Assembly (NCBI GenBank): GCA_023376005.1
Contig: CM042145.1
Span: 60,564,643 to 60,628,642, forward strand
Direction: 5' to 3'
Length of the DNA: 64,000 bases
From: Doryteuthis pealeii
Lineage: Eukaryota; Mollusca; Cephalopoda; Myopsida; Loliginidae
The notes below the pieces were generated by a model. The model was given only the letters and a program-made list of their open reading frames with translations. It did not search any database and was not told the DNA's origin. Below, one piece after another: positions 43,826 to 54,444 of the stretch; the first letter of the stretch is position 1; the number at the start of each line of letters is the position of its first letter. The position numbers and the translations under genes are program-made.

Positions 43826-44400
43826 GTACTGTCGGCTGGGACTGTAAAATATGCTGACTGCACCCCTGTAGAGGGATAAGACCTCCCCAATGAGGCCCTC
43901 TGTTGGCCGTGGGTAGTGACCTGCAATACCTGAATACAGCATCCTGGTGGCTGAGCGGTCCGTGACCCGGGATGTAACAAGTCTTATGACATACAATACT
44001 CCACTTCGGCACTTACTTGGGTTAAACGATCAATCGACTTTCAAACCCTAGCACCCATATGATTGTCCTGACTGTATTCTTCAAATTCTTCTTTTGAAAC
44101 ACATCTAACCCTTTTTATCATATATATATTTACCAACCCCTCCACACGATCAGGATGCAACACAAGGTCAATTTATTATGCGGAGTTCAACAGGTTTGAA
44201 TTCAGAGTTTTCCTTCTCCTAGACCGGCCTAAAGAGCCCAATCTGCCCTACTATTTACCCATAGCTGGAGGGAGAGTAAAATTCATACCTTTCCCAAGGA
44301 TATTAGCGCTAAGTGAAATGCAATTACCACGTCCTTTTTATCATATAGGGACTAGAAGGTAGTGTCTGAATGTCAACCACCACTTAAATAATTCTAGCAA
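43826..44400 (+). repeat. Repeat C split by a SINE B
   Basis: C 5' block to ACCCATATGATTGTCC at about 44080 and CCTTTTTATCATATA at 44110; C resumes after the SINE with TAGGGACTAGAAGGTAGTG. The insertion dates C before B at this site. Confidence 0.8.
44110..44347 (-). mobile_element. SINE B with 15 bp target duplication
   Basis: CCTTTTTATCATATA at 44110-44124 and 44333-44347 flanks a minus B: tail TTACCAACCCCTCCACACG, body CCCTACTATTTACCCATAGC. It is truncated inside the head at CAATTACCACG. Confidence 0.88.
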
Positions 44401-44812
44401 TTTATTAATACTCATGAAGTTAATATAGAATCTAACATGAAAAATTTTCTAGCAGTTTATTAATACATGTTAATAAAAATTATTTCGACCAGTTTGTAAA
44501 ACCAAACTATTCGCTTAAACATCATATAAGCAAAAGAATATTTGGTATTAAATAGCTCACGCGAGTTGATATGCCATTAAACAAAATAACCAAATTATCA
44601 AATAAAAACATTGAATCCGGGAGAGAGTTTAACATAGGTTCATTACACTTTGGTACAAAGGTAAAAATAAAATAGTCCAACGCATAGCTCTTTAACAACA
44701 GTAATTAACATTTCTGTAGCAACATTAGCTACAACTCGACTACTCTCCTCGTGTAATCCGTATTATTCATGTTTCGTTGGACGAGTCCAACTTTCTTGTA
44801 GGGGAAATATCA
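44401..44812. other. Unassigned; C tail at 44545-44600
   Basis: GGTATTAAATAGCTCACG...ATATGCCATTAAAC is a C terminus. The rest is not assigned; AGCAGTTTATTAATAC is present twice near 44455 and in similar form near 44395. Confidence 0.5.
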
Positions 44813-45348
44813 TCTTATTATAATGTACATTCGGTGTCTGTCTGCAAAAGAAAGTATGTCACAATACCCCCAGGAATTGCATAGTTTTATCAATGAATAA
44901 TCAATTTATAGTCAAAATCATTAATACTGAAACATAGAATAAATCTCATTTATTCACAATATCTTTATGAAAATCTGAGTTAAATTTGACTCAAAAAATC
45001 CCGTGTTATTAGTGATTTTAATATTCCTGTAATGTGTCTTATAAATCACTAAGAAATAAAGGTTTCCATACTATATGGTATGTTTAATTTGCATACTTGT
45101 TTTAACAGACAGGGTTTAATAAATAATTACTTGCTGTTATTGATCCCTAATATGACTGTTTTTTTTCTCTAAAGTATTAAAATCAATCCTAAGAATGATT
45201 TCCTATAGAAACCAATTAAAATATAACATAGATAGGTGTAATCCTTTTATATGCGTTCTTATTTAATTTCGTTCGTCTTTCTAGTTTAATATATTTTATT
45301 GCATTAAAACTTCAATACTTACACACGGAAAGCGCCTATTCTTGCTAG
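44813..45348 (+). mobile_element. Helitron-like H1, complete
   Basis: TCTTATTATAATGTACATTC at the 5' end, preceded by A; ends ACACGGAAAGCGCCTATTC then TTGCTAG followed by T. Shares GGTATGTTTAATTTGCATAC with other copies. 3' hairpin eroded. Confidence 0.85.
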
Positions 45349-45814
45349 TTTTTCTAAAATTATTTCTAAAAATAGTGTTAGTGGAGTTAGTTTAATATTG
45401 CCTAAAAAATAAACTAGTAAATTTTGTTTATACAAACTTACAAGGTGATATATCTTGAGTTGGCAGCAAACATCTCGTTTAATGCACTGGGTTGAGTGTT
45501 TAGCACAGCAAGCACATAAATTTCTTCTTTATCTGTTCTTTACTTTTAAGATTTTAAAATGCATTGCAATATTTTACATATTTTAAGGTTTAAATTTGAT
45601 TTAAATTGACAGAAACTGAGCGAGAGAGATGCAGAAATGAAACAAGTAATGGGACAGTTTTGGAAAGAAATGAAGAAAGACACATCGAAAATGGAGGAGA
45701 GTGAAAGAGTGATAGTTCAATGATGATACTGAGATGAATAAATTGAGGTGGATACAAGAGAAAAGATGTCGTAGAGGTTTTATAGAGTAGAACTAAAAGC
45801 GCAACTGTTGAGAG
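45349..45814. other. Unassigned DNA
   Basis: GA-rich words increase toward the satellite. No gene recognised. Confidence 0.35.
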
Positions 45815-46660
45815 TGTGTGTGAGACATAGAGATATAGATAGATATATATAGATATAGATAGATATAGATATAGATGTATAGATATATATAGATATAGAT
45901 GTATAGATATATATAGATATAGATAGATATAGATATAGATATAGATATATATAGATAGATAGATAGATAGATAGATATAGATATAGATATAGATAGAGAT
46001 GTATAGATATATATAGAGAGAGATGTATAGATATATAGAGAGATATAGATAGAGAGAGATATATATAGAGAGAGTAGTGATAGAGATAGATAGAGAGAGA
46101 GACAGATATATATAGTGATAGAGAGAGAGAGAGAGACAGATATATATAGTGATAGATATAGAGAGAGAGACAGATATATATATGTGATAGATATAGAGAG
46201 AGAGACAGATATATATATAGTGATAGATAGAGAGAGAGACAGATATAGATATAGAGAGATAGACAGATATATATATAGTGATAGATATAGAGAGATAGAC
46301 AGATATATATATATAGTGATAGATATAGAGATAGACAGATATATATATATAGATATAGATATAGAGAGATAGACAGATATATATATATAGTGATAGATAT
46401 AGAGAGATAGACAGATATATATATATAGTGATAGATATAGAGAGATAGAGATATATATATATAGTGATAGATATAGAGAGATAGACAGATATATATATAT
46501 AGTGATAGATATAGAGAGATAGACAGATATATAATATATATATATATAGTGATAGATATAGAGATAGACAGATATATATATAGATAGATATAGAGAGATA
46601 GACAGATATATAGATATAGATATAGAGATATATGATAGATATAGAGAGATAGAAGATACA
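45815..46660. repeat. GATA/GA minisatellite, ~850 bp
   Basis: Tandem units of about 36-50 bp built from AGTGATAGATATAGAGAG, ATAGACAGATATATATAT and GATATAGATATAGAG. Long minus frames (293 and 336 codons of Tyr/Leu/Ser/Ile) exist only because the repeat lacks stops in two frames. Confidence 0.97.
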
Positions 46661-46927
46661 TAAGTATAACAGATAAAATAAATATATACTCCTATATAAT
46701 ACAATTCCTGACTGTTTTTTGTGCCTGTCAAAATTATTTCGATTTCGCTGTGATTAATCACTAGTGGGACAGTAAAAGCATTCGATATAAAATCTAACAA
46801 CAAAAAAAAAGCTGTTTTTTCTGTGAGAACAAACTCGCATGTTAAAATGCACCAAGGATTTCCAAACTAGATGATCTTATTTGCTTAACTATGTCAACTA
46901 TTGAACACACTACACCAGTAGTTATCT

Positions 46928-47795
46928 CCCCCTGTCGGCTGTGGCAGAATACACCGACTGCACCTCTGCAGAGGGGTACAATTCCACCAATGAGTTTCCT
47001 GGTGGCTGAGCAGTCCATGACATGTAACACACCACTTTGGCCCTTATTTAGGCTAGACGGGCGGTTGGAGAGGTTCCCTCCTACCAATCGGCTGGTCACG
47101 TTAAATCCTAACACTTATATGGTTGTCGCAACCATATAAGCGCGTGGTGTAATGGTTAAAGTCATGGGAAATGGACTCGTCGTCCCGAGTTCAAATCCTG
47201 GACGTGGTAATTGCAGTTCACTTAGTGATATTACCCTTGGGAAAGGAATGAATCCTACTCTCCCTCCAGCTATGGGTAAATAGTAGGGCAGACTGGGCTC
47301 TTTAGCCTTGGTTAGGCAACCTGTCTAGGAGAAGGAAAACTCTGAATTCAAACCTGTTAAGCTCCGCTTAAGAAATTGACCTTGTGTCACATCCTGCTCG
47401 TGCGGAGGGGTTGGTAAATATATATATGGTTGTCGCAACCCAATTGCCCTTATGGCAAGCCCCAACCCTTTTTATCATACATGTGCTTGAAGGCGGTGGC
47501 TGAGGGTCTAAGTGTTCTGTGTATTATGTTAAAAGGCATCAAATGGTGAAATTCTATTTTTTGTGGGTGGAGTACCCCTTCTTCGCCTTTCCCTCCAGGT
47601 TCACACTGATTCGGAGTGGTAGTATCTGTTAGGGTACCATCTATGGGTTAAATAGAAAAAAATTGTTAAAATTGATTTTAAAAAAAAAGGAATATCCATC
47701 ACGCATAAATATAACAAAACGACTTCAGCATAAAATAACCTAACAAGGGTTGAAATGCCATAAAATTCAACAAACCAAACCAGCAGTTAACTGTA
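46928..47795 (+). repeat. Repeat C, full length, split by SINE B
   Basis: 5' block CCTGTCGGCTGTGGCAG to TTATATGGTTGTCGCAACC, then after the SINE CCAATTGCCCTTATGGC to the terminal TCAGCATAAAATAACC...GAAATGCCATAAAATTC. Both halves join cleanly when the SINE and one duplication copy are removed. Confidence 0.88.
47117..47440 (+). mobile_element. SINE B, full length, 17 bp target duplication
   Basis: ATATGGTTGTCGCAACC at 47117-47133 and 47424-47440. Between: AAGCGCGTGGTGTAATGG, CGAGTTCAAATCCTGG, body ATGGGTAAATAGTAGGGC, tail TGCGGAGGGGTTGGTAAA(TA)n. This is the reference copy for B. The duplication length is typical of LINE-driven insertion. Confidence 0.93.
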
Positions 47796-47840
47796 AGCTT
47801 ACTGATAGCTGTTCTACAGTATGTAATAACACAAGCTATC

Positions 47841-48105
47841 CTCTACGAGTAGTATGCGATACAAGATAAATTTTAAGCGGAGTAAAGCCGATTTAAATTC
47901 AGGGTTTTCATTCTCCTAAATTGGTTGCCTAACAAAAGCTAAAGAACCCAGCTGCGCTTCTATTTAGTCATATCTGAAGAAAAACCAGATGGTTTCATGC
48001 CTTTCCTAAGGGCCTTCGCAGTAAATGAAACGCAAACATCTTCGTCCAAGATTAAAATTCGTATTGCCGATTATATTTCATAGGATAACTAGAAGCGACT
48101 ACACA
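47841..48105 (-). mobile_element. SINE B, diverged
   Basis: Minus: TTAAGCGGAGTAAAGCCG, CTCCTAAATTGGTTGCCTAA, ATGCCTTTCCTAAGGGCC, AACATCTTCGTCCAAG. Older copy by divergence. Confidence 0.75.
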
Positions 48106-48294
48106 GCGTCGACTGGGTAGAGGCAGGGAAAACCTTTGTGTATTGATTTGTTTACTTTTGAGATTTACAAATGCTGGAAATCTTTAGATAGAATTTTAAT
48201 GCTATTTCTATGTATATTTTAATTTTTAAATATCTTCGAATATAAATCAAATCTTCATGATTTGTGCGCAAAAAGCAAGAACTGGTGATATCTA

Positions 48295-48333
<39 letters not shown>

Positions 48334-48420
48334 CTTTGTCGTTAATTGTTTTATTTTCGTAGTTTCATTCGGGCCTACATACATACACACCAACTGTCCT
48401 TAGACGAAAAATCTGGTAAA
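48106..48420. other. Unassigned; (TA)n at 48300-48331
   Basis: Only the TA run is recognisable. Confidence 0.5.
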
Positions 48421-48728
48421 GGCCAGCTGGTGTAATGGTTAGAGTCCCCGCCTGTCAGCTTGACAGTCAGGGTTCGAATCACACACAAAGCAGTCTTCCT
48501 GTCTATAGCTCTGCTGATGAGGCCTAATAGTCTGAAATGTACATACAGAGATTGATTTTTCTCGATTTGTTTAGCCTTACATTTGAATATGTATGCCCGC
48601 CTAATTCATTAATTATTAATTAATTATTTTTCAAAAAGTAAGTATGACTTCAATTAATCACATATTCTCCCAAAAATTGTCGGCTAAAAAAGCCATATCA
48701 AACACATTGTTTGTTTTGTTTACTTCTC

Positions 48729-48733
<5 letters not shown>
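48421..48733 (+). mobile_element. SINE D, tRNA-Asp-like head
   Basis: GGCCAGCTGGTGTAATGG A-box and GGGTTCGAATC B-box; CCCCGCCTGTCA matches the tRNA-Asp (GTC) anticodon region, with the 3' anticodon stem replaced. The body has CTGATGA-GGCC-TAATA-GTCT-GAAA (48524-48547), then TGTACATAC, and a tail GTCGGCTAAAAAAGCC...TTTGTTTTGTTTACTTC into (TA)n (48733-48775). Same body as the 41.7 kb pair. Confidence 0.82.
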
Positions 48734-48777
<44 letters not shown>

Positions 48778-49336
48778 GAGAGAGAGAGAACAGTTACGCT
48801 AAGCACTCCTCTCTGTTCTACAGTAGATGCCATATTGTACACATTTACATATTTGCTTAACTACCTCTGTTACCAGTCCCCAAATGTATGCCACCCAGTA
48901 CGAGGCAATCGCAGTACACGTAAGTTACGCATGACTGACTTTTAATCTTTGACGGCAGGCTCTCATATTGATAAACTTTCTTTATTATAATCGTATTGTC
49001 AAAATTTCCAATGTATTCTGTGCTAGTTTTATAGTAGCCATGTTAATTCGGCGTGTAATTGTCTTTTCTTTCCATTTCACATTTAGAATAATCATCTCGT
49101 TAAATGAATAGCACCAATGTTCGGCAAAGATCGAATTACCTCCCCTTACAACGTCACACCTTTAAGTGAACAATTACCTCTACCACCAGCTGCAACCCTG
49201 AGAGTGAACAACCATAAAGTTTGTATTGGCCATTCATAAAAGTTTTGATTGGTTCGGTAATCTTATTTTGTTGTGAGTCATTGTGCGATGGATTTATTCA
49301 GTAGAAGAAAGGCAAAAGTCTACAGAAACTACCTAA
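48734..49336. other. (TA)n/(GA)n then unassigned DNA
   Basis: 48733-48789 is TA then GA repeats; the rest has no recognised feature and may be unique sequence. Confidence 0.45.
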
Positions 49337-49475
49337 TTTATTTGAAGAGTAACGGTTATCGTCGTTGAGAAATGGACTCGGCAATTCGAGTGCAAATCAT
49401 GGACGAGGCAGTCTGCGTTTCAATTTCGAACAAATTTTCTTGGAAAAGACATTTTCTCTAGCCAAAACGTCGGGT
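49337..49475 (+). mobile_element. SINE B fragment, diverged
   Basis: AGTAACGGTTATCGTCG, GAAATGGACTCGGCAATTCG, GGACGAGGCAGTCTGCGTTT; weak body match. Confidence 0.5.
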
Positions 49476-50104
49476 AAATAGTATGTGTTGTATACTCTTT
49501 CTTTCCTTTTCTTACTTCTATTATTCTTCTGCTCATCTTTGGTATCTTACGTTCTTCTTCTAGCGTCTGGACTTCGTCTTGCTGGTTGGTCGTCCCTGAT
49601 TCATTTCTTCTTCTAGGTCAGTCTTGTTGCCAAGACATTCATCAACCACAAAACCATATTATTTATCTAAACCTTTATTCACTTAACTAAACATATTTCT
49701 CTAACTAACATAGCGCGCGTGTGCAGTGAACCCCAGCTAAGGCAGTACATCTTCTTGCCTGACGTCCAAGCTGAAACGGAGGACCCAACCAGATCCCACG
49801 TGACTTCACGTATTTCGCGGGCTTTCTGTAATATTCCATGTAAAGTCCCGCCCGTGATATGAAAAGGGGCCATCCCATCAGAAATACAGGGGGTTGACAA
49901 TAATCTATGCATAGATTGATCAACACCTACGCAGGAGTTTGAAATGTCTTCGGCATAAAATAACGCAACAAGGGTTGACATGCCGTAAAATCCCACCAAC
50001 CAACCTTGCAAATTATTAGTAGTTAAACGGAATACTTGAAAGCAAATAATTGCGTATAATAGTATTAAGAATAGTTAAAAGAATCTATAATCATTTACAT
50101 TGCA
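49476..50104. other. Mostly unassigned; C tail at 49925-50015
   Basis: TCGGCATAAAATAACGCAAC...GACATGCCGTAAAATCCC is a clear C terminus. The 110-codon minus frame 49679-50011 starts inside that tail and has no domain, so it is not called a gene. Confidence 0.45.
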
Positions 50105-51065
50105 GGTGCGTGGTGTAATGGTCAGTCGTAAGAAATGGACTCGTCGACCCGAGTTCTAATCCTTGACAAGGCTGTTTACATTTCACATGGCACTAGTACA
50201 CTTAGGAAAGGTATGCATCCACCCATTTAACTGCTTGAAAAAAAATGACCGGCATCAAATAACCAAACCAATTTTTTCTTTTTTTTTACAAATTCTTTTT
50301 GCAAAAAGTTATTTTTTTGATTATCGTCGGAGAAAATGAATTCGGCGACCCGAGTTCACATCTTGAACAAGGCTAATAACTCTGGCAAAATATGAATCCA
50401 ACTATTCTCCCTTCAGCCATGGTTAAAATAGTAGGCTGAGATTTTCGCCTTGGTTAAGCAACCCGTCTAGAAGAAAGAAAAATTAAATTCAAACCTGTTA
50501 AACTACGCTATGAAATTGACTTTGTGTAAATATGTATATGTACAAATTACCAACAGTGTTCGTGTAAAAATGAACCCAACGACCCTACAAATCCTGATAT
50601 GCACCTAATACCGTTGGGAAAGGTAGGAATTACCCTACCCTACCCACACAGCTATGGGTAAATAAGACAGACTGGGCTTTTTAACCTTAGTATAGAAACT
50701 GGTATAGAAGAAGGAGCGCGTGGTGTAATGTCTAGAGTCGTGGGAAATGGATTTGTCGTCCGAGTTCAAATCCAGGGCGAGGCTGTTTGCATTTCACATA
50801 ACCGCTAATATCCTTGGGAAAGGTATGTATCCAACTACTCTCCCTCCACTTAGGGGTAAATAGTAAGGCAGACTGGACTCTTTAACCGTAGCTCGGTAAC
50901 CAGTCTAGGAGAAGGAAAACTCCGAATTCAAACCCGTTAAACTCCGCTTAAGAAATTGACCTTGTGACACATCCTACTCGAAACGGAGGGCTTAGTAAAT
51001 AAAAATAGAAGGAAAACTCTAAATTCAAACCAATTGTACTCCTTGTGTCACATCCTGCTCGAGAC
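50105..51065 (+). mobile_element. Cluster of four SINE B copies, head to tail
   Basis: Units at about 50105-50245, 50310-50535, 50545-50715 and 50716-51065. The last is most complete (GAGCGCGTGGTGTAATG, CCGAGTTCAAATCCAGG) and carries a duplicated tail (second AACTCTAAATTCAAACC). The first lacks a tail and the second and third have eroded heads. All same strand. Confidence 0.75.
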
Positions 51066-51447
51066 AGTCAGTTTTCTTCTTAACCAAAGATACCAAGATT
51101 TTGTTTCTATTCGAGTTACGCCAAGAGCTTAATCTTCTTTTACACTTGACCTGTATCTTCTTATTCTCTCCCTAACCCTTCAAATCTTATTGACAATCTA
51201 TGTTTTTCTGCAGCTGTTGTACAAATGTTTCTGCTTCAAATCCGAAAAAATACCAAATGAATTCCCAAATATGTCCGACTGAATCTTCTCTTTTATAATT
51301 CTTTTCTTTTTTTATCTATTTTCCCATAACGGACTTTTATGCATCAAAACTTTTACGTCGTCCAATTCCTAACTCCCCCCCCCCAATCTTTCCGTATATT
51401 ATCTCTTCTATCCATCCAGAAAAAAACTGTCTGGTTTTTTTTTTCCT
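51066..51447. other. Unassigned DNA
   Basis: Pyrimidine-rich; no element recognised. Confidence 0.35.
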
Positions 51448-51538
51448 TTCATGTCCACTCCCCCTTCTCTCTTCTCTTCTCTTTCTCTTTGTCTCTATTT
51501 CTCTCTGTCTTTCTCTCTCTCTCTTTCTCTTCTCTCTT

Positions 51539-51573
<35 letters not shown>

Positions 51574-51639
51574 TTCTCTCTTTCTCTCTCTCTTCTCTCT
51601 TCTCTCTCTCTCTCTTTCTCTCTTTCTCTTCTCTCTCTT

Positions 51640-51678
<39 letters not shown>

Positions 51679-51740
51679 ATTTCTCTCTCTCTTTCTTTGT
51701 CTTTCTCTCTTTGTCTTTCTCTCTCTCTTTCTCTCTCTGT
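51448..51740. repeat. (CT)n/(CTTT)n pyrimidine tract
   Basis: CT and CTTT units in irregular alternation, ~290 bp. The 200- and 152-codon Ser/Leu/Phe frames are repeat translations. Confidence 0.95.
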
Positions 51741-52142
51741 ATGCAGAAAAATATTTATTTTTCCCTTCCTCGTTTATCTCCCTTTGTTTTTCTCTATCAT
51801 TCTTATCTCCCCCCCCCCAGTTTACACCTTCTCCCCCCCCTCATTTACACCTTCTTTTATGTCCTCTTTCTCCCCGTCGGATTTCCAAATACCTTTCCGC
51901 TCAATATGATTAGTGTTTTCTTTGTCAGAAAGCGTAACTGATTTCAGCTCAAAAAAAAGGGGGGGGGGCGGGAATTAGATAGAAATCCGACACACTGACC
52001 CGTGATAGAAAAATAAACGTAACGGTGTTGCATAAAAACAAGCGGAATAATAAGTCTCCAGACTCGTTCAGAAAGTGTGGCTAATTCCAGCTCAAAGATC
52101 AGACACATATTACACGTTGATACGAGATTGATTAATTCTTAA
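51741..52142. other. Unassigned; C-runs and a G-run
   Basis: CCCCCCCC at 51811 and 51833 areas and GGGGGGGG near 51960. No gene. Confidence 0.4.
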
Positions 52143-52172
52143 CTAGCAGGACCTGTGGATATACCACAGTAT
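52143..52172 (-). mobile_element. H2 3' terminus, perfect CTAG and hairpin
   Basis: CTAG (52143-52146), GCAGGACC, then CTGTGGATATACCACAG (52153-52169). It is cut off by the SINE A insertion right after. Confidence 0.8.
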
Positions 52173-52427
52173 GATAGCTCAATTCTCAGTAGTTGGAGCG
52201 TTCGGCTAGAAACCACAAGGTTCCTAGTTCGATATCGGCCCTCGCCAACTCAGCGTATGAGTAGCACAGGGATCTGTGCGGTAAAGTAAGGTGTTGATGG
52301 TAGGTGTGGCATCCGACCCCAGACGCTAAAATAATCTCCTTGGTCTAGCGCTAGTGAAAATGGTATAGACTCCCTCGCTGTCTGGCTCATACCGACATTA
52401 GGCCGCCTCGATGACTTTACTTTTACA
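52173..52427 (+). mobile_element. SINE A
   Basis: GATAGCTCAATTCTCAGTAG head (disturbed), CTAGTTCGATATCGG, AACTCAGCGTATGAGTAGC, CTAGCGCTAGTGAAAATGG, tail GACTTTACTTTTAC. Confidence 0.88.
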
Positions 52428-52597
52428 TATGAAGATATTCATCAGTAAAAATTCCCTTCCAGCTAGAGGGTGTGCGATAGGGTATGTCGTTAGAGGCTCT
52501 GACTGATGAAAAATCAGTTGAATCTCGATCCCGGCTTTACAAAGTCTAGCCGCACTGAAGAGACGTGATATATCGAAACAGTACTGTCTGCGGATGA

Positions 52598-52600
<3 letters not shown>
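52428..52600 (+). mobile_element. SINE F-like element
   Basis: GGGTATGTCGTTAGAGGC and TTGAATCTCGATCCCGGC are tRNA-like boxes; then CACTGAAGAGACGTGATATA and TCGAAACAGTACTGTC, matching the CTGAAGAGACTTAATAAAGT...CGAAACAGTCTGTAC block of F at 59.5 kb. It runs into (CT)n-(TA)n. Confidence 0.55.

Positions 52601-52601
<1 letters not shown>

Positions 52602-52673
<72 letters not shown>
52602..52673. repeat. (CT)n-(TA)n
   Basis: Follows the F-like element tail. Confidence 0.95.
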
Positions 52674-52674
<1 letters not shown>

Positions 52675-52769
52675 CAATAGTATATGGTTATCACTAGGTG
52701 ACTTAGTGATGGACCAAGTGTTTGTGGTATTATTAATAGAGTGCTTGATATCAGTAATACATATATATG

Positions 52770-53300
52770 TGTGTGTGTATTTGGGCAGCATTTTTTTTAT
52801 TTGTGCATGTTGAATTAAACAAAAGACACATGTGTTTCACAATTCTATTTTTTATCTTTTCAAGTTTTCTGGACAACTTTTAAATATTTGGCTGGAATTA
52901 GTGGATTAGTCCACCAAAGTTCAGGTCCCGAGTACTTAATACAAAGAAAAAATAAACAAAAACTCCAAATACTAGAAGCTCTATACATAAAACAATACAA
53001 ACCATCCTTAAACAAAATTAATTTCCAATACAGTACAAACATTTTAAAATACCTATAGCACCTTTCTCATCAATTCTTCTCCTTCCTGCCTCCACATTAA
53101 TATAATTTTAAAAAAAAAAGGAACACGTCACCCCTGATGATGGCACTTAGAAGTGCCGAAAGTACTCGGGACCTGAACTTTGGTGGACTAATCCACGAAT
53201 TCCACCCAAATATTAAAACGTTGGCCAGAAAACTTGAAAAGATCAAAAATAAAATTGTTACACAGGAAATGTCTTTTGTTTCCTTCAACATGCATAAATA
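52770..53300. mobile_element. Penelope-like foldback with ribozyme-like core
   Basis: Arms 52797-52936 (minus sense) and 53161-53300 (plus sense) are ~140 bp reverse complements starting AGTACTCGGGACCTGAAC. Both translate to FGGLIH and RKLEKIKN; the left arm has stops after FGGLIH. The core CTGATGA...GAAA lies just inside the right arm; the left arm breaks at exactly that junction. The 5' flank TATTTGGGCAGCATTTTTTT also starts the 39.2 kb fragment, so they are the same family. Confidence 0.65.
53134..53167 (+). ncRNA. Hammerhead-ribozyme-like motif
   Basis: CTGATGA (53134-53140), T, stem GGCACTT/AAGTGCC with loop AG, GAAA (53158-53161), self-complementary GTAC, UC (53166-53167), then GGG that can pair with CCC directly before the core. 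Stem II differs from the 39.5 kb copy on both strands of the stem, consistent with compensation. Confidence 0.5.
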
Positions 53301-53341
53301 TATGTATATATATAATTACTTCCATGCAACACACACACTCG

Positions 53342-53397
<56 letters not shown>
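53301..53397. repeat. Minisatellite unit plus (TA)n
   Basis: TATAATTACTTCCATGCAA (one unit of the 54.4 kb array) then a ~55 bp TA run from 53343. Confidence 0.9.
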
Positions 53398-53400
<3 letters not shown>

Positions 53401-54137
53401 TTTCTTTCAATATATATCTATTATTATATTAAAGCTGAGATTTTCAAATTTGAATCCCTAAAGGCTTTTTTGCTGGTGGCCTTACTGAAACGAAATTTAT
53501 ACTCTATTAAACCTTAGTTTTAGTATTACTAAATGCTTGAAAAAAATCCACTTTAATTGGTTCTAATTAGTCGTAATTTGCAATTAAGTCAACAACTGAC
53601 CCATCTCTGTCTTACATTATACATAACTTTTTTTCCCTCTATATGCCAGTGAATGGGAATGAAACAGATCACAACTAAAAAGAAACAGCTGTCAGACCCT
53701 CTTAACACCCTCTCGGTAGAGTCGCTCCGTCCCTTTCTCCAGGCTACAGAGAATAACTTTTGTTTTAATAAAACAAAACAAAAGTTCCTTTTACGCTCAA
53801 CTAAAATTGAATCCCTGGTTTAAAATAGATGTTTTAAATTACTTTAGTTATTAATTTATAGTCAAATTCTGAATACATGTCTGATTTAACATGATTATTA
53901 AACTTACTTTAAAAATATTTCATGTTAGGTAAAAAAAAAGTAGTTACATATTTAAATATTGTGGAATTCAAATGAGCAAACATTGATTCCACCCCCCACC
54001 CCCACCGTTTAGGTGAAAGTTTTGTCGGGCTTTTAACTAAAACAGACTAGACTGACTTCTGATTTAGGTCGGAAAATTAAAACGGAAAGTTGTTTGCTGG
54101 TACCCAATGACAGTTTAACTGCAGTCTATGAATTAAC
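53398..54137. other. Unassigned AT-rich DNA
   Basis: No recognised feature. 53690-53760 is less AT-rich. Confidence 0.35.
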
Positions 54138-54444
54138 ATTTTGCGAATTGGGTTACGGTTTTAGTTGATTAAGGTTGTTTTTAATTACGCTTTAAAAATA
54201 TTAAACAACAAAAAATACAAATTACTATACATTTAATGTTGAAAAATATTTTTTAAACTAAGTTTAACTGAAATTATACATTGCAATACTAACACAAACA
54301 ACTGTCTCAATAATAGATTCAATAATTAATTTCAATGGTTAATTAAATGTATAGTAATTTAGGTTTTTTGTTGTTTATTTTTTTAAGCAATACGTAATTA
54401 AAAACAACGTTAATCCACTAAAACCGTAACCCAATTCACAAAAT
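54138..54444. mobile_element. Foldback MITE, ~100 bp arms
   Basis: Left arm 54138-54235 and right arm 54344-54444: ATTTTGCGAATTGGGTTACG against CGTAACCCAATTCACAAAAT, plus AAATTACTATACATTTA and its complement. ~108 bp loop; no frame. Arms agree at most positions. Confidence 0.85.

Noticed and set aside
45780..46803. Long minus-strand open frames of 293 and 336 codons
   Set aside because: They are Tyr/Leu/Ser/Ile translations of the GATA/GA satellite, present in two frames at once, with no domain.
49679..50011. 110-codon minus frame
   Set aside because: Its N-terminus is encoded by the repeat C tail and the rest matches nothing known.
51339..51941. 200-codon Ser/Leu/Phe frame
   Set aside because: It is a pyrimidine-tract translation; a second overlapping frame has the same composition.
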